DNA from: Gillisella vitis
Lineage (GTDB): Bacteria > Pseudomonadota > Alphaproteobacteria > Rhizobiales > Rhizobiaceae
Direction of reading: 5' to 3'
NCBI GenBank assembly: GCA_009744235.1
Contig: WPHV01000005.1
Location: 186,001-250,000 of the forward strand
Length of the DNA: 64,000 bases
Below the pieces are notes generated by a model. The model saw nothing but the letters and a program-made list of their open reading frames with translations, was not told where the DNA came from and made no database searches. Shown piece by piece: positions 44,455 through 53,122 of the stretch (its first letter is position 1; each line of letters starts with the position of its first letter). The position numbers and the translations under genes are program-made.

Positions 44455-44815
44455 ACGCTTATTGTCGCCAATTGTCGGCCAAGAAGAAAGTCCGGCAAGG
44501 GCACAATTCACCGCGATCTTCCCTAACTCTCGCCCCTGTCATTAAGGGGGCATTAATCGAATACCAATAGGCTTAATTCAACTTTAATCGTTTTTGATCG
44601 CGGCCGTCGAAGAAAACCGCTGTTTTGGTTGGCGTGACCCACTCCTGCACTGTTTGGTATCATCAAGGCACGACGAAAACGCAAATAAGTTTTATATGCT
44701 GCATATTTCTACCGGGAGTCGATTCCGATCCGGCTGGCCATGCAGTAAACATGGGTTGGTAGGATAATGCGGCCGATGCTTATCTTGAACGAGATGCAAC
44801 GCCTTGGAGGCGAAG
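44455..44815. promoter_or_regulatory. divergent intergenic region, mutL and PAS-REC gene
   Basis: A 361-base region, AT-rich at 44550-44600, containing a weak copy of the palindromic leader element at 44697-44750. Both promoters should be here, but I do not see clear -35/-10 pairs. Confidence 0.4.
44697..44750. repeat. palindromic leader element, degenerate copy D
   Basis: TGCTGCATATTTCTACCGGG ... GCTGGCCATGCAGTAAAC. It shares the ends and the CGATTCCG centre with copies A-C but has lost part of the arms. It ends 66 bases upstream of the PAS-REC start. Confidence 0.6.
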
Positions 44816-46480
44816 ATGCATAAGCAACCGGGCGACAGGCAGGCAACGGACCGGACCTGGGCAAGCGCCCTGGTTCTGGAGCATAGCCTTCTCGATGCCG
44901 TCTGCGATGCGCAGGGCAGCGCGGTTCTGGTTGTCGATAGCGACGATATTATCGTCTATGCAAGCCCGCAATTGCTGAACTTCTTCGAAATTCCGGAATT
45001 CTACCTGCAAGCGGGCACCAGGCTGCGTGACTGCCTGGGCGCAATTTACGATCACTGCATCCGCGCCATCCTGTCCTCCAACCCTCCGTCAAGAGAAGAG
45101 TGGCTGGCCGAGCGGGTTGCGTCCCATTGGCGCGAGCGTTTCGAAACACTCGACAGAACCGTGAAGAAGCGCACAGTGCGCCAGCTCAATCGACGGCTCG
45201 CCAATGGCTTTGGCATTTGCGCGATTTCCGATATTACCGAACAGAAAAAGCGCGAAGAACAATGGCGCATCGATCTGGAACGGGTCGAAGTCACGGAAAA
45301 TATTCTCGACAGCCTGCCGCAACCGGTCATGGTCTGGGATCGCCAGCACATCGTGGTTGGCATCAACAAGGCGTTCGTCGCCATGATGGGGACAAGTGAA
45401 GACGCCATTCTGGGCCGCCCTGCCGCAGATCTGCTTGAAAGCCGCTTCCTCGCCAGCTTGCAGCAGGCTGAGCAGCAGGTCAGTGTTCGCGAGCGCTTCA
45501 TCCGGATTGCCGATCCCGGCTCGTCGCAAGCCGCACCCGCTGCTTATATCAACCGGATCGGCAAGACCGACCGCAGCTTTTGCGTGGTGACCTTTGCAAG
45601 CGTCGACGGCGCCGCCCATCTGCTTCGCCCAACGATCCGGGCGGAAAGCAGAAACGCACCAAGCCCGGCAGCCCACATCACCTCACCGCTATCTCCGCCG
45701 CAAAAGCAGGCGCAACCGGCAACCGAGCCTCCACGAGAAGACAGCCTGCGGCAACGTGTGTTGATTGCCAGCAGCGATCCGATTTTCCTCGCAAATGCCG
45801 TGGGCGCATTGCCGCAAGAGGCAAGCGATCGCTGCATCGTTCATAGCCCTTACGAATTGCGCGCCGTCATTGAACTTGCCAGATCGCTGGCCATGTCCAT
45901 TGACCTGATCATTACAGACAGAGCCATGTCTGTCAGCCGGGAGCAGCTTGCACTCGATGATACGACGCGAACCCTCGTCGCTGACCGCAACAGCGTCGCA
46001 GCGCGCCTGACCCAGCATCTTCAGCCACGGGCCGCGACCTCTGCGCGGACAGGGTCTCACCCGGCAGGCATCGTCCGCGCGCCAAAGAAGACGGTGGACA
46101 TCCTTGTTGTCGAGGACAATGAAGTCAACCAGATCGTGTTTTCGCAAATCCTCGAAGGACTTGGCCGCAGCTACAAGCTGGCGGTCAACGGTGCGGATGC
46201 CCTAGCGATCTGGCAGGCCGAACGTCCCGCCATCGTGCTCATGGATATTTCGCTGCCGGATATCAATGGCATGGATCTTTGCCGCCTGATGCGGCAAAGG
46301 CAGCGGGCCGGAGATCCCCGCTCGGCCATTATCGGCGTGCTGGTGCCAGCCTTCGACCATGACCGGGGCCGGTGCCTCGACGCGGGCATGGACGATGTCA
46401 TCGTCAAGCCGCTCAGCCCCGACATGATCGAACAACTTCTGGAGCGACATCTCGAAACAAGCCGTCATGCAACGGCGTGA
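44816..46480 (+). CDS. PAS-PAS protein with degenerate and intact receiver domains
   Basis: A 554-residue protein. The first PAS-like region is at about 20-145 and the second at about 162-265. A Pro/Ala-rich linker (275-310) leads to a pseudo-receiver (about 313-400; Asp368 kept but the N-terminal acidic pair missing), then a receiver at about 424-545 with Glu433/Asp434, phospho-acceptor Asp477 and Lys531. The usual Thr/Ser after beta-4 is replaced (IIGVLVPAF). No histidine kinase domain lies between, although a kinase is what normally links PAS to REC. ATG 44816 is fixed by GGAGG five bases upstream. A GGDEF/EAL gene follows 315 bases later. Confidence 0.85.
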   Translation: MHKQPGDRQATDRTWASALVLEHSLLDAVCDAQGSAVLVVDSDDIIVYASPQLLNFFEIPEFYLQAGTRLRDCLGAIYDHCIRAILSSNPPSREEWLAERVASHWRERFETLDRTVKKRTVRQLNRRLANGFGICAISDITEQKKREEQWRIDLERVEVTENILDSLPQPVMVWDRQHIVVGINKAFVAMMGTSEDAILGRPAADLLESRFLASLQQAEQQVSVRERFIRIADPGSSQAAPAAYINRIGKTDRSFCVVTFASVDGAAHLLRPTIRAESRNAPSPAAHITSPLSPPQKQAQPATEPPREDSLRQRVLIASSDPIFLANAVGALPQEASDRCIVHSPYELRAVIELARSLAMSIDLIITDRAMSVSREQLALDDTTRTLVADRNSVAARLTQHLQPRAATSARTGSHPAGIVRAPKKTVDILVVEDNEVNQIVFSQILEGLGRSYKLAVNGADALAIWQAERPAIVLMDISLPDINGMDLCRLMRQRQRAGDPRSAIIGVLVPAFDHDRGRCLDAGMDDVIVKPLSPDMIEQLLERHLETSRHATA

Positions 46481-46795
46481 TGGGTTAAAGCATCGGGCAG
46501 AAATCGAAATCAGCACAATGCTCACTTTTTGTTTGGGCGTCTGAGTTTTTCGAAAACCGTTTCTTAACATTCGGTCCGATGCTGTCTTCGACACCAATGC
46601 GGGTTATGCCGAAAAGTCAAACCGCATCAAAGATAACAACCGTCTGACTGGTTGAATGTGAACCTGACGGTTTCGAGTTGTATGCAGTAAATCACGGGTA
46701 AGAATCCACAGTCCCCCTCGGCTAAACGCTAGAATTTTATTAATTTTTTATGCGCATGGTAGATCCGTGATCTATGACTTTTTTTGGGATAATGA
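46481..46795. promoter_or_regulatory. intergenic region before the GGDEF/EAL gene
   Basis: A 315-base region. Near the end it is very AT-rich (46730-46790) and should hold the promoter. A half-copy of the palindromic leader element (GTATGCAGTAAATC) ends at about 46693. No terminator is obvious. Confidence 0.4.
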
Positions 46796-48163
46796 ATGGG
46801 TGCGGCCAACACCATAGTGCCAGACATCGATCAGGGAGAAGCCAAGGCTTTTACCGATCCGCTGACGGGGCTTGGCAATCACCATAGGCTGCAGGAGCGA
46901 ATCCGCAGCCTATCGGCGGAGCGCGCCGCCGATCCCGCACCATTTACTGTGGCTTTGGTCAATCTGGACGGTTTCAAGCCAATCAACGACCTTTTCGGAT
47001 CCTTGGCGGGGGATGAAATCCTGTGTCAGGTCGCCCATCGTCTCAAAGCCTGTATTCCCGATGGCGCCATTGTTACCCGTCACGATGGTGACGAGTTTGC
47101 CGTGGTCCTGCCGCTGATTTTCGAACAGATCAGCGCCGAGCGGATCGGCAATCTGATCAAGGACGTGCTATCAGCGCCCTACGACCTCGGCGACCGTAAT
47201 GTCCGGCTTTCGGCTTCGCTGGGCTTTGCAATCTTTCCCTTTGCCGGAGACGATTTCGAGACGCTGATGAAGAGTGCGGAGACGGCTCTTTATCGCTCAA
47301 AACGGCGCGGACGCGGCCAGATAACCGTCTATTCGCGAGAAATTGCCCAGGAAATGCGCCGCTCCACCCAATTGGAGCAGGCCCTGCGCAATGCGATCAT
47401 CAACGATGCCGTCGATACCCATTTCCAGCCGATCGTCTCGCTTGTCGATGGCAAGGTTCTGGGTTTCGAAGCGCTCGCCCGCTGGATCGATCCAGATCTT
47501 GGCTTTGTTTCGCCAGCGATCTTCGTACCACTGGCCGAGGATAGGGGCTTTATCGACACGCTGTCGGAAACCCTGTTGCGCAAGGCTGCGGAAGCGGCGC
47601 TGACCTGGCCGCGAGAACTGTTTTTGTCCTTCAACCTTTCCTCCGTGCAATTGACCGATTCCAGCACGGCCTCACGCACGCTGTCCATCATCAACAGTGT
47701 CGGCCTCGACCCGTCGCGGCTGGAACTGGAGATTACCGAGACCGCTGTGATGAGTTCCGCCGACATGGCCGGGCGGATCATCGCCGAACTGCGCGCGGCG
47801 GGCGTGCGTATCTCGCTCGATGATTTCGGCACCGGCCAATCCAGCCTTGGACGCTTAAGGGAATTCACCTTCGACAAGGTCAAGATCGATCGGGCCTTCG
47901 TCTCGGCAATCACGACCGACACCACCTCCGAACATATCGTCCGGGCGATCATCACCATGTGCGAAGGCCTGAATCTGCAAGTGGTGGCGGAAGGCATCGA
48001 AACTCTCAGCGAAGCAACCCGGCTCCTGGCCTTGGGCTGCACCATGGGCCAGGGCTATTATTTCGGCAGGCCCGCCGATGCGATGGCGACGCTGCGCTAT
48101 CTATCGCGCCAATATTCCGACTTCGCCGCTCGCAGGCAGACGGGGCCGTTTTCTGGCTATTGA
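46796..48163 (+). CDS. GGDEF/EAL cyclic-di-GMP protein
   Basis: A 455-residue cytosolic protein with no transmembrane or sensory domain. The GGDEF domain (about 20-180) carries DGDEF at 97-101 instead of GGDEF. The EAL domain (about 195-445) has all main motifs: QPIV, EAL (225-227), NLSS, ELEITE, DDFGTGQSSL, KIDRAFV and EGIET. It is therefore most likely a c-di-GMP phosphodiesterase, with the GGDEF domain weak, GTP-binding or still active. It follows the PAS-REC gene on the same strand and could act with it. Confidence 0.9.
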   Translation: MGAANTIVPDIDQGEAKAFTDPLTGLGNHHRLQERIRSLSAERAADPAPFTVALVNLDGFKPINDLFGSLAGDEILCQVAHRLKACIPDGAIVTRHDGDEFAVVLPLIFEQISAERIGNLIKDVLSAPYDLGDRNVRLSASLGFAIFPFAGDDFETLMKSAETALYRSKRRGRGQITVYSREIAQEMRRSTQLEQALRNAIINDAVDTHFQPIVSLVDGKVLGFEALARWIDPDLGFVSPAIFVPLAEDRGFIDTLSETLLRKAAEAALTWPRELFLSFNLSSVQLTDSSTASRTLSIINSVGLDPSRLELEITETAVMSSADMAGRIIAELRAAGVRISLDDFGTGQSSLGRLREFTFDKVKIDRAFVSAITTDTTSEHIVRAIITMCEGLNLQVVAEGIETLSEATRLLALGCTMGQGYYFGRPADAMATLRYLSRQYSDFAARRQTGPFSGY

Positions 48164-48178
48164 GTAAGCAGCCGTCAA

Positions 48179-48562
48179 TTACTCTGGCCGCTCGCAGACC
48201 GCCGATAATTTATTGCCATCGGGATCACGGACATAACAGGCATAGAAATGCGCATGAAAAGGCCGCAGACCCGGCGCACCTTCATCTGAACCGCCATTTG
48301 CCAGTGCCGCCGCATAAAAAGCCTCGACATCCGACCGGCTAGCAGCATTGAGCGTCACCATGGAACCATTGCCGAAGCTGGCGGCCCTGCCATCATAAGG
48401 GCTGACGAGCCAGAACCGGCATCGCACATCCGATGGCGCGCCATAGCCGATTTCGTCTTTTTCCGTCACCCGGCGGATGAAGCCAAGCGCGCTGAGGCAG
48501 CCATCGTAAAACCGTCCGGAACGCTCCAGGTCGTTGGAGCCAAGCGTGAGATAGAGGAGCAT
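48179..48562 (-). CDS. glyoxalase/VOC-fold protein
   Basis: A 127-residue single-domain VOC protein: MLLYLTLGSNDLERSGRFYD at the start and FYACYVRDPDGNKLSAVCE at the end, with a typical Glu-bearing final strand. Members include glyoxalase I-like lyases, dioxygenases and resistance proteins; the substrate is unknown. It lies 13 bases from rlmE on the same strand. Confidence 0.85.
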   Translation of the reverse strand: MLLYLTLGSNDLERSGRFYDGCLSALGFIRRVTEKDEIGYGAPSDVRCRFWLVSPYDGRAASFGNGSMVTLNAASRSDVEAFYAAALANGGSDEGAPGLRPFHAHFYACYVRDPDGNKLSAVCERPE

Positions 48563-48575
48563 TGACTATTCCCGC

Positions 48576-49361
48576 TCAATCCTGATCCTCGTCAGCCGTA
48601 GCATCCTCACGCGGATCATACGGCATGGGTCCGTCGTCTTCCACTTCATGACCCAGCGCATTGCCGGACCGCCTGCCCTTGAAGCCCTTGGCAAGCAAGA
48701 ACATTTCAACCGATTCCTGACGTGAAGACGCGGGCTTGATATGGATGACCTGCTTGAAATTCTGCTTGAGCATGTTGAGCAGGTCTTTTTCCGTGCCGCC
48801 CTGAAAGGTTTTTGCCAGGAAATGCCCGCCTTCAGCGAGAACTTCCACGGCGAAATAAGCGGCCACTTCGCAGAGATGCATGGTGCGAATGTGGTCGGTC
48901 TTCTGGTGGCCGGTGGTGGGTGCCGCCATGTCGGAAATCACCACATCCGGCACACCGCCGACCGCTTCCATCAGCAGGGCGGGCGCCTGGGGGTCGAGAA
49001 AGTCGAGTTGCAGGATCTTCACGCCCGGCAATTGGGTCATTTCCAGAAAGTCGATGGCCGCAACCCGGATGTCACTATCGGTGGACCCGGTGACATTGGC
49101 GGCAATCTGCGACCAGCTGCCGGGTGCAGCACCCAGATCGATAATGCGTCGGGCGCCTTTGAGAATATTGTGCTTCTCATCGATTTCCAGCAGCTTGAAA
49201 GCCGCGCGCGCGCGGTAGCCCTCCAGTTTGGCCCGCTGCACATAGGGATCGTTGATATGCCGCTCCAGCCAGCGCCGCGACGACGCTTTCAACTTGCCCT
49301 TCTTGACCTTCTGGCCCAGTTTTCGTCCAGTGCGGTTGCCGCCAATAGGTGGTTTGGTCAT
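48576..49361 (-). CDS. rlmE: 23S rRNA (uridine2552-2'-O)-methyltransferase
   Basis: A 261-residue RlmE (FtsJ/RrmJ). The SAM loop is [11 protein letters not shown]. The catalytic Lys-Asp-Lys-Glu set is visible as [13 protein letters not shown] at the N-terminus, VISDMAAP in the middle and FLAKTFQGG and the final Glu region. It is longer than E. coli RlmE because of basic N-terminal and acidic C-terminal extensions (ATADEDQD), common in rhizobia. It is followed by a Ppx/GppA gene upstream on the same strand. Confidence 0.94.
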   Translation of the reverse strand: MTKPPIGGNRTGRKLGQKVKKGKLKASSRRWLERHINDPYVQRAKLEGYRARAAFKLLEIDEKHNILKGARRIIDLGAAPGSWSQIAANVTGSTDSDIRVAAIDFLEMTQLPGVKILQLDFLDPQAPALLMEAVGGVPDVVISDMAAPTTGHQKTDHIRTMHLCEVAAYFAVEVLAEGGHFLAKTFQGGTEKDLLNMLKQNFKQVIHIKPASSRQESVEMFLLAKGFKGRRSGNALGHEVEDDGPMPYDPREDATADEDQD

Positions 49362-49445
49362 GCTTACTGCTCAACTCCTGACAGCGCCCTGTGCATCCGC
49401 ACTTCGATCCGCTGTAACACTTTTATGCCTCAATATTACGTCCGG

Positions 49446-51251
49446 TCACAAATGCGGGACACGATCCCGGCTGCCCGGCGGGCGTCGCGTGCGATTGCGT
49501 CGCCAGACACCGTCATCGGCCATCATGTCGGTCAACAGCCCTTCTCTCAAGCCCCGGTCCGCCACCCGCATGCGGCTGGAGGGCCAACGCCTGCGGATCG
49601 CTTCCAGAATGGCGCAGCCAGCGAGAACCAGATCCGCCCTGTCCGGGCCGATACAGGGATTGGCGGCGCGGCTCTGGTAATCCCAGGACAGCAACTTGGC
49701 CTGCATGGCCGAGACCTCGTCATCGCTCAACCATAGCCCATCGACCCGGCGGCGATCATAGCGCGGCAAATCGAGATGCACGCCCGCCAGTGTCGTCACC
49801 GTGCCGGACGTACCGATCAGGTGGAAATCGACATCGGCAGCAGAATGACCAAGCGCCTCGACCGAGGGGCAATCGAACTGATCGAGCATGCCCGCCACTT
49901 CGGTAATCATCGCTTCGAACACCGTGGGCGAAACATCGCGCCCGCCATGGCGCTCCGACAGCGTGACCACGCCGACCGGCAGCGAGGTCCAGTGGGTGAT
50001 GTGATTGGCGAGACGACTGGAGCGATTGTCGCCAATGCGGATCACCGCGATTTCCGAGGAACCGCCGCCGATATCAAACAGCACGACCGAACGGGCTTCG
50101 CGTCCAACCAGCGAGGAACAACCGGACACCGCCAGCCGCGCTTCCGTCTCGCGATTGATGATTTCCAGCTCAAGCCCGGTCTCCGCCCGCACCCGCTCCA
50201 GAAATGCCTCGCCATTCTCTGCGGCCCGGCAGGCCTCGGTGGCAATCAACCGCTTGCCGCGCAGGTCAACCCCATGCAGTTTGGAGGCGCAAACCTTCAA
50301 GGCCTCAATGGCCCGGTCCATGGCGTCCTGCGACAGGCGACCGGTCGCAGCCAGCCCCTCCCCCAGACGCACGATGCGCGAAAAAGCATCGACCACCCGG
50401 AATTGGCCGGGCCGGGTCGGCTGGGCAATCAACAACCGGCAATTATTGGTGCCGAGATCGAGCGCCGCATAGAAATCGGCAGGATGGTCGTCAGAAGGAC
50501 CGTGACCGGAGTGATGGCCCTGGTGCTTTCCATGATGCGGATGATGTCCCTGTCCACCATGTCCACCATGAGCATGTCCATGTCCGCCGTGGCGGCTGCG
50601 GCCATGTGGTGCCTCGCCAGAGCCGGCAGCCGACTTCTGGCCCTCCACGGCAGGCGGGCAATAGCTGGCAGAGGCAGGCTTGGCATCCACGCTGCGGCCA
50701 GGCTGCAAGGGACGCACCTGGGCGTTCTGCCGGCCCCGATTCTTACGCCGCTTCCTGGTGGGTTTCCTGGCAGCACCGCCGGTTTCGCCAGCAAGGGCAT
50801 GTCCCTGGATAGGGGATTCTTTGGTGTGAGGCCCCTGAGGATTAGACCGTTGAGCATTGGATAAACCTGCCTCGCGAGGCGCATGCCCGGCAGAGCCCTG
50901 ATCACGATGATGATGCTCTGCCTGCCGCTCAGCCTGGGCCACTGTCCCTTGCGTTTCCACGCCCTGATGCGGCACCGCCTGGACCTGCCCCGGCAAGGTG
51001 TTGCCACGGCCTTTCCTGCGGCGCTTACGCTTTCGGCCCGGCGCCTGCTGGGCCGCCTGCTGATCTTGTTGTATGGGACGTCGATCCGGCTCGGCCAAAG
51101 CCGTCCGGTCTTGCGTCACGGGGTTAGCTGGCGGCCCGGATTTCCGGCCTTTCCGCTTGCCCCGACCGCGCCTCGAGGGCTTGCCCTCGGTACGGTTTGA
51201 CGTTGACGCCCCGTTTTCTGGCGGAAATCCGCCATTGCCAGGGTCTACCAC
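49446..51251 (-). CDS. Ppx/GppA exopolyphosphatase with long His/Arg-rich N-terminal extension
   Basis: A 601-residue protein. The ASKHA phosphatase domain begins near residue 261 with YAALDLGTNNCRLLIA and continues with FDIGGGSSEIAV and GTSGTVTTLAG, the three signatures of the Ppx/GppA family (polyphosphate or pppGpp hydrolysis). Residues 1-255 precede it and have no fold I can recognise: Arg/Lys clusters at 25-40, 70-82 and 160-175, and a His/Gly-rich tract at 216-256. The GTG at 51251 is the apparent start, but an internal start is possible because the extension is unlike the family. It lies 84 bases from rlmE and may be in the same operon. Confidence 0.85.
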   Translation of the reverse strand: MVDPGNGGFPPENGASTSNRTEGKPSRRGRGKRKGRKSGPPANPVTQDRTALAEPDRRPIQQDQQAAQQAPGRKRKRRRKGRGNTLPGQVQAVPHQGVETQGTVAQAERQAEHHHRDQGSAGHAPREAGLSNAQRSNPQGPHTKESPIQGHALAGETGGAARKPTRKRRKNRGRQNAQVRPLQPGRSVDAKPASASYCPPAVEGQKSAAGSGEAPHGRSRHGGHGHAHGGHGGQGHHPHHGKHQGHHSGHGPSDDHPADFYAALDLGTNNCRLLIAQPTRPGQFRVVDAFSRIVRLGEGLAATGRLSQDAMDRAIEALKVCASKLHGVDLRGKRLIATEACRAAENGEAFLERVRAETGLELEIINRETEARLAVSGCSSLVGREARSVVLFDIGGGSSEIAVIRIGDNRSSRLANHITHWTSLPVGVVTLSERHGGRDVSPTVFEAMITEVAGMLDQFDCPSVEALGHSAADVDFHLIGTSGTVTTLAGVHLDLPRYDRRRVDGLWLSDDEVSAMQAKLLSWDYQSRAANPCIGPDRADLVLAGCAILEAIRRRWPSSRMRVADRGLREGLLTDMMADDGVWRRNRTRRPPGSRDRVPHL

Positions 51252-51560
51252 TGATGTCTTCCATAGCGCCGCGCAAAGTCTGATCAGGAAAATCCAAGAG
51301 GAAAGTCCGTTTCAAATATGCCGCTGGCGATCCTTAGATTTTCGTTGGTAAAATTGTAGCAGGCCCGGCAAGCTTCTCCAAACGCTTTTTAAGCCCCTCC
51401 CTCTCCGGTCAAGGGAGGCCGAAACCAACGCCACTCAAGGGGCGGAACTGCGACAAAACCGATTTGTCTGAACCGGTTCACTTTTTTTGCAAAAAGACAG
51501 TTGCAATCAACCAGCTTTTGTTTATAAGCCGCATCCATCAGACGGCAACGCCGCCCCTGC
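51252..51560. promoter_or_regulatory. intergenic region before tRNA-Gln
   Basis: A 309-base region containing a CCTCCCT/AAGGGAGG hairpin at 51396-51419 and the proposed tRNA promoter at 51501-51528. The promoter of the Ppx/GppA gene should also lie here. Confidence 0.45.
51501..51528 (+). promoter_or_regulatory. candidate sigma-70 promoter of tRNA-Gln
   Basis: TTGCAA (51501-51506) and TATAAG (51523-51528) with a 16-base spacer, 33 bases upstream of the tRNA 5' end. Confidence 0.55.
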
Positions 51561-51634
51561 TGGGGAATAGTTCAACGGTAGAACGACGGACTCTGACTCC
51601 GTTAATCTTGGTTCGAATCCAGGTTCCCCAGCCA
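51561..51634 (+). tRNA. tRNA-Gln (anticodon CTG)
   Basis: The 74-base cloverleaf reads TGGGGAA as acceptor, a D-arm AGTTCAACGGTAGAAC, the anticodon stem ACGGA/TCCGT with loop CTCTGAC (anticodon CTG, reading CAG), the T-arm GGTTCGAATCC and TTCCCCA, with an encoded CCA end. The gene is intact and is the likely integration target of the downstream prophage, whose integrase lies 60 bases away. Confidence 0.95.
51594..51634. other. presumed attachment site (attL) in the tRNA-Gln 3' half
   Basis: The integrase gene begins close to the tRNA 3' end, the standard arrangement for tRNA-targeting tyrosine recombinases. The exact core is not visible because attR lies outside the window. Short direct copies of AGTTGG(G)AAACT at 51683-51707 may be integrase arm sites. 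Confidence 0.45.
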
Positions 51635-51693
51635 ATTGTTTTTACAGCGTATTCCCTCGTTTTCTCTCAGAACATTTATGGTCAGTTGGAAAC

Positions 51694-52725
51694 TCAGTTG
51701 GGAAACTTTGTTCTCCCTTCGAGCTTCCGAATAGCGTTTTCGCCAAGCTCTGGGTCTCTGTTCAGGTAATTGGAATCAAGGATTGAGCGAACGTCGCGCA
51801 GGCTGTGGCCGCTGATAGTCGCGATTTCAGCTTCTGTGCATCCGGCAAGCGCAAGGCGCGTGACGGCTGTTCCTCGTAGGTCGTTGAACGTTACACCGAC
51901 GACGCCAGCCGCCGCGCAGGCTTTGCGCCATGAGGATGAAAAGCCGCCCGAAGTCCATGGCGTACCATCAAGCGTAAGAAGCACATGGCCCACCTTTTGC
52001 CGGATCGGGTCAAGCATTGCCTTAAGCGGCCCGCCGACAGGTATCACCACCCGCGCCCCGGTCTTTCCTTGCTTCAGTCGAATCCGCTCACCATCGTATT
52101 GCGGCCACGTCAGGGCCAATAGGTCGCCCTGCCTTTGCCCAGTCCAAAGAGCAAGTATTAGCGCCAAATGAAGGTGCGGCGGTGCAGATGCAAGGAAATT
52201 GGCTTCATCGTCACCCGTCCAAACAAATTCGGCCCGCGAACCCTGATAGAGCCGCCCACCCTTTTCACAGGGGTTCGCTTCGATGAGACCGCGACCAATC
52301 GCCCATGAGAGAATACGCGCCAGAACTTGCCAACCATAATCAGCTTGACGACGAGACGCCCTTGCCCGCTCATCCCGCCATGAGAGAAAGATTGACTTTG
52401 CACGTCTGTTCTTGAGGCCGGAAATTGGAAATGTACCGAACTCTTTTTCGATCACCTTGATCAGCTTCACATAGTCGGACTTTGTGCGCGGTGCCAAATC
52501 ATCCCAATCGGAACTCACCTGGAATGCATTCAGTATCGATTGCAACGTTCCTGCTTGCGGCTCGACCTTGCGAGAAATGGCCGCATTATATGCGGCCATA
52601 AATTCGGGATCACCCGGCTTTCCGGGCAGTGGCGGGCCACCTTTCCAGGCGTAGAAGTATGTAACGGGCGTTCCGTCTGCCAGCTTCTTTTTGACCTTAT
52701 TCAGCCCCTTAAGCTTTACGCGCAC
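51694..52725 (-). CDS. int: phage tyrosine recombinase / integrase
   Basis: A 343-residue integrase. Arg198 lies in LWTGQRQGDLLALTW, a Lys in the beta-hairpin near 222 (KTGARVVIPV), the box II Arg284 in NDLRGTA, His307 in SGHS and Tyr320 in LDSNYLNRD. Asn281 stands where many integrases have His in HxLR. The N-terminal half holds a core-binding domain (about 60-145). It starts with GTG 52725, overlapping the small upstream gene by 17 bases. Its position next to tRNA-Gln marks this as the left prophage end. Confidence 0.93.
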   Translation of the reverse strand: MRVKLKGLNKVKKKLADGTPVTYFYAWKGGPPLPGKPGDPEFMAAYNAAISRKVEPQAGTLQSILNAFQVSSDWDDLAPRTKSDYVKLIKVIEKEFGTFPISGLKNRRAKSIFLSWRDERARASRRQADYGWQVLARILSWAIGRGLIEANPCEKGGRLYQGSRAEFVWTGDDEANFLASAPPHLHLALILALWTGQRQGDLLALTWPQYDGERIRLKQGKTGARVVIPVGGPLKAMLDPIRQKVGHVLLTLDGTPWTSGGFSSSWRKACAAAGVVGVTFNDLRGTAVTRLALAGCTEAEIATISGHSLRDVRSILDSNYLNRDPELGENAIRKLEGRTKFPN

Positions 52726-52903
52726 GATCCCGCTCCCATACGTCCAATTCAGTCTCAGCAGCTTGAACCGCTTGCGTTGAAATCAGAATGATCCTTCCGT
52801 TTTCAACCTCCACCCGGCCCACATTCAGGCCACCGGCTCTTGCCCCATCGATAGCGCGCTTAATATCAACCGTGCGCCAAGTTGCTTGAAGTTTCGCCAT
52901 CAT
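52709..52903 (-). CDS. small phage protein of unknown function
   Basis: A 64-residue protein, MMAKLQATWRTVDIKRAIDG ... with no recognised domain. It begins with two Met codons after GAGGGG and overlaps its neighbours on both sides, the upstream HTH gene by four bases (ATGA) and integrase by 17. It is thus translated with the integrase. Being next to int, it could be a recombination directionality factor, but there is no sequence evidence. Confidence 0.6.
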   Translation of the reverse strand: MMAKLQATWRTVDIKRAIDGARAGGLNVGRVEVENGRIILISTQAVQAAETELDVWERDRARKA

Positions 52904-53091
52904 CTTTTACCCCTCTTTTTCTGGAGAAGGCGCAGGTTGACGCGGCTCATTTTGATCGGGCTGGTGCTGGAGCCAGCTTTGAATGTCGCGATCTGGCCCT
53001 TTGCGTGGTAACGGCGTACGGTGCGAGTGGAGCAGCCCAGCTCTGCGGCGATTTCCTTGATACCCAGGGTATCGTCATTTTCGTTTTTCAT
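52900..53091 (-). CDS. small HTH protein, excisionase-like
   Basis: A 63-residue protein with a winged or MerR-like HTH, GIKEIAAELGCSTRTVRRYH (about residues 10-29), followed by a basic tail (LLQKKRGKR). The arrangement fits phage excisionases, which sit next to int and use a MerR-like domain, but it is short. ATG 53091 has only a weak ribosome site; an in-frame GTG at 53133 lies inside a hairpin and adds VATLLFDLIELDLS. Overlap with the next gene is four bases. Confidence 0.65.
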   Translation of the reverse strand: MKNENDDTLGIKEIAAELGCSTRTVRRYHAKGQIATFKAGSSTSPIKMSRVNLRLLQKKRGKR

Positions 53092-53122
53092 GGAAAGATC
53101 CAGTTCAATGAGATCAAACAGA

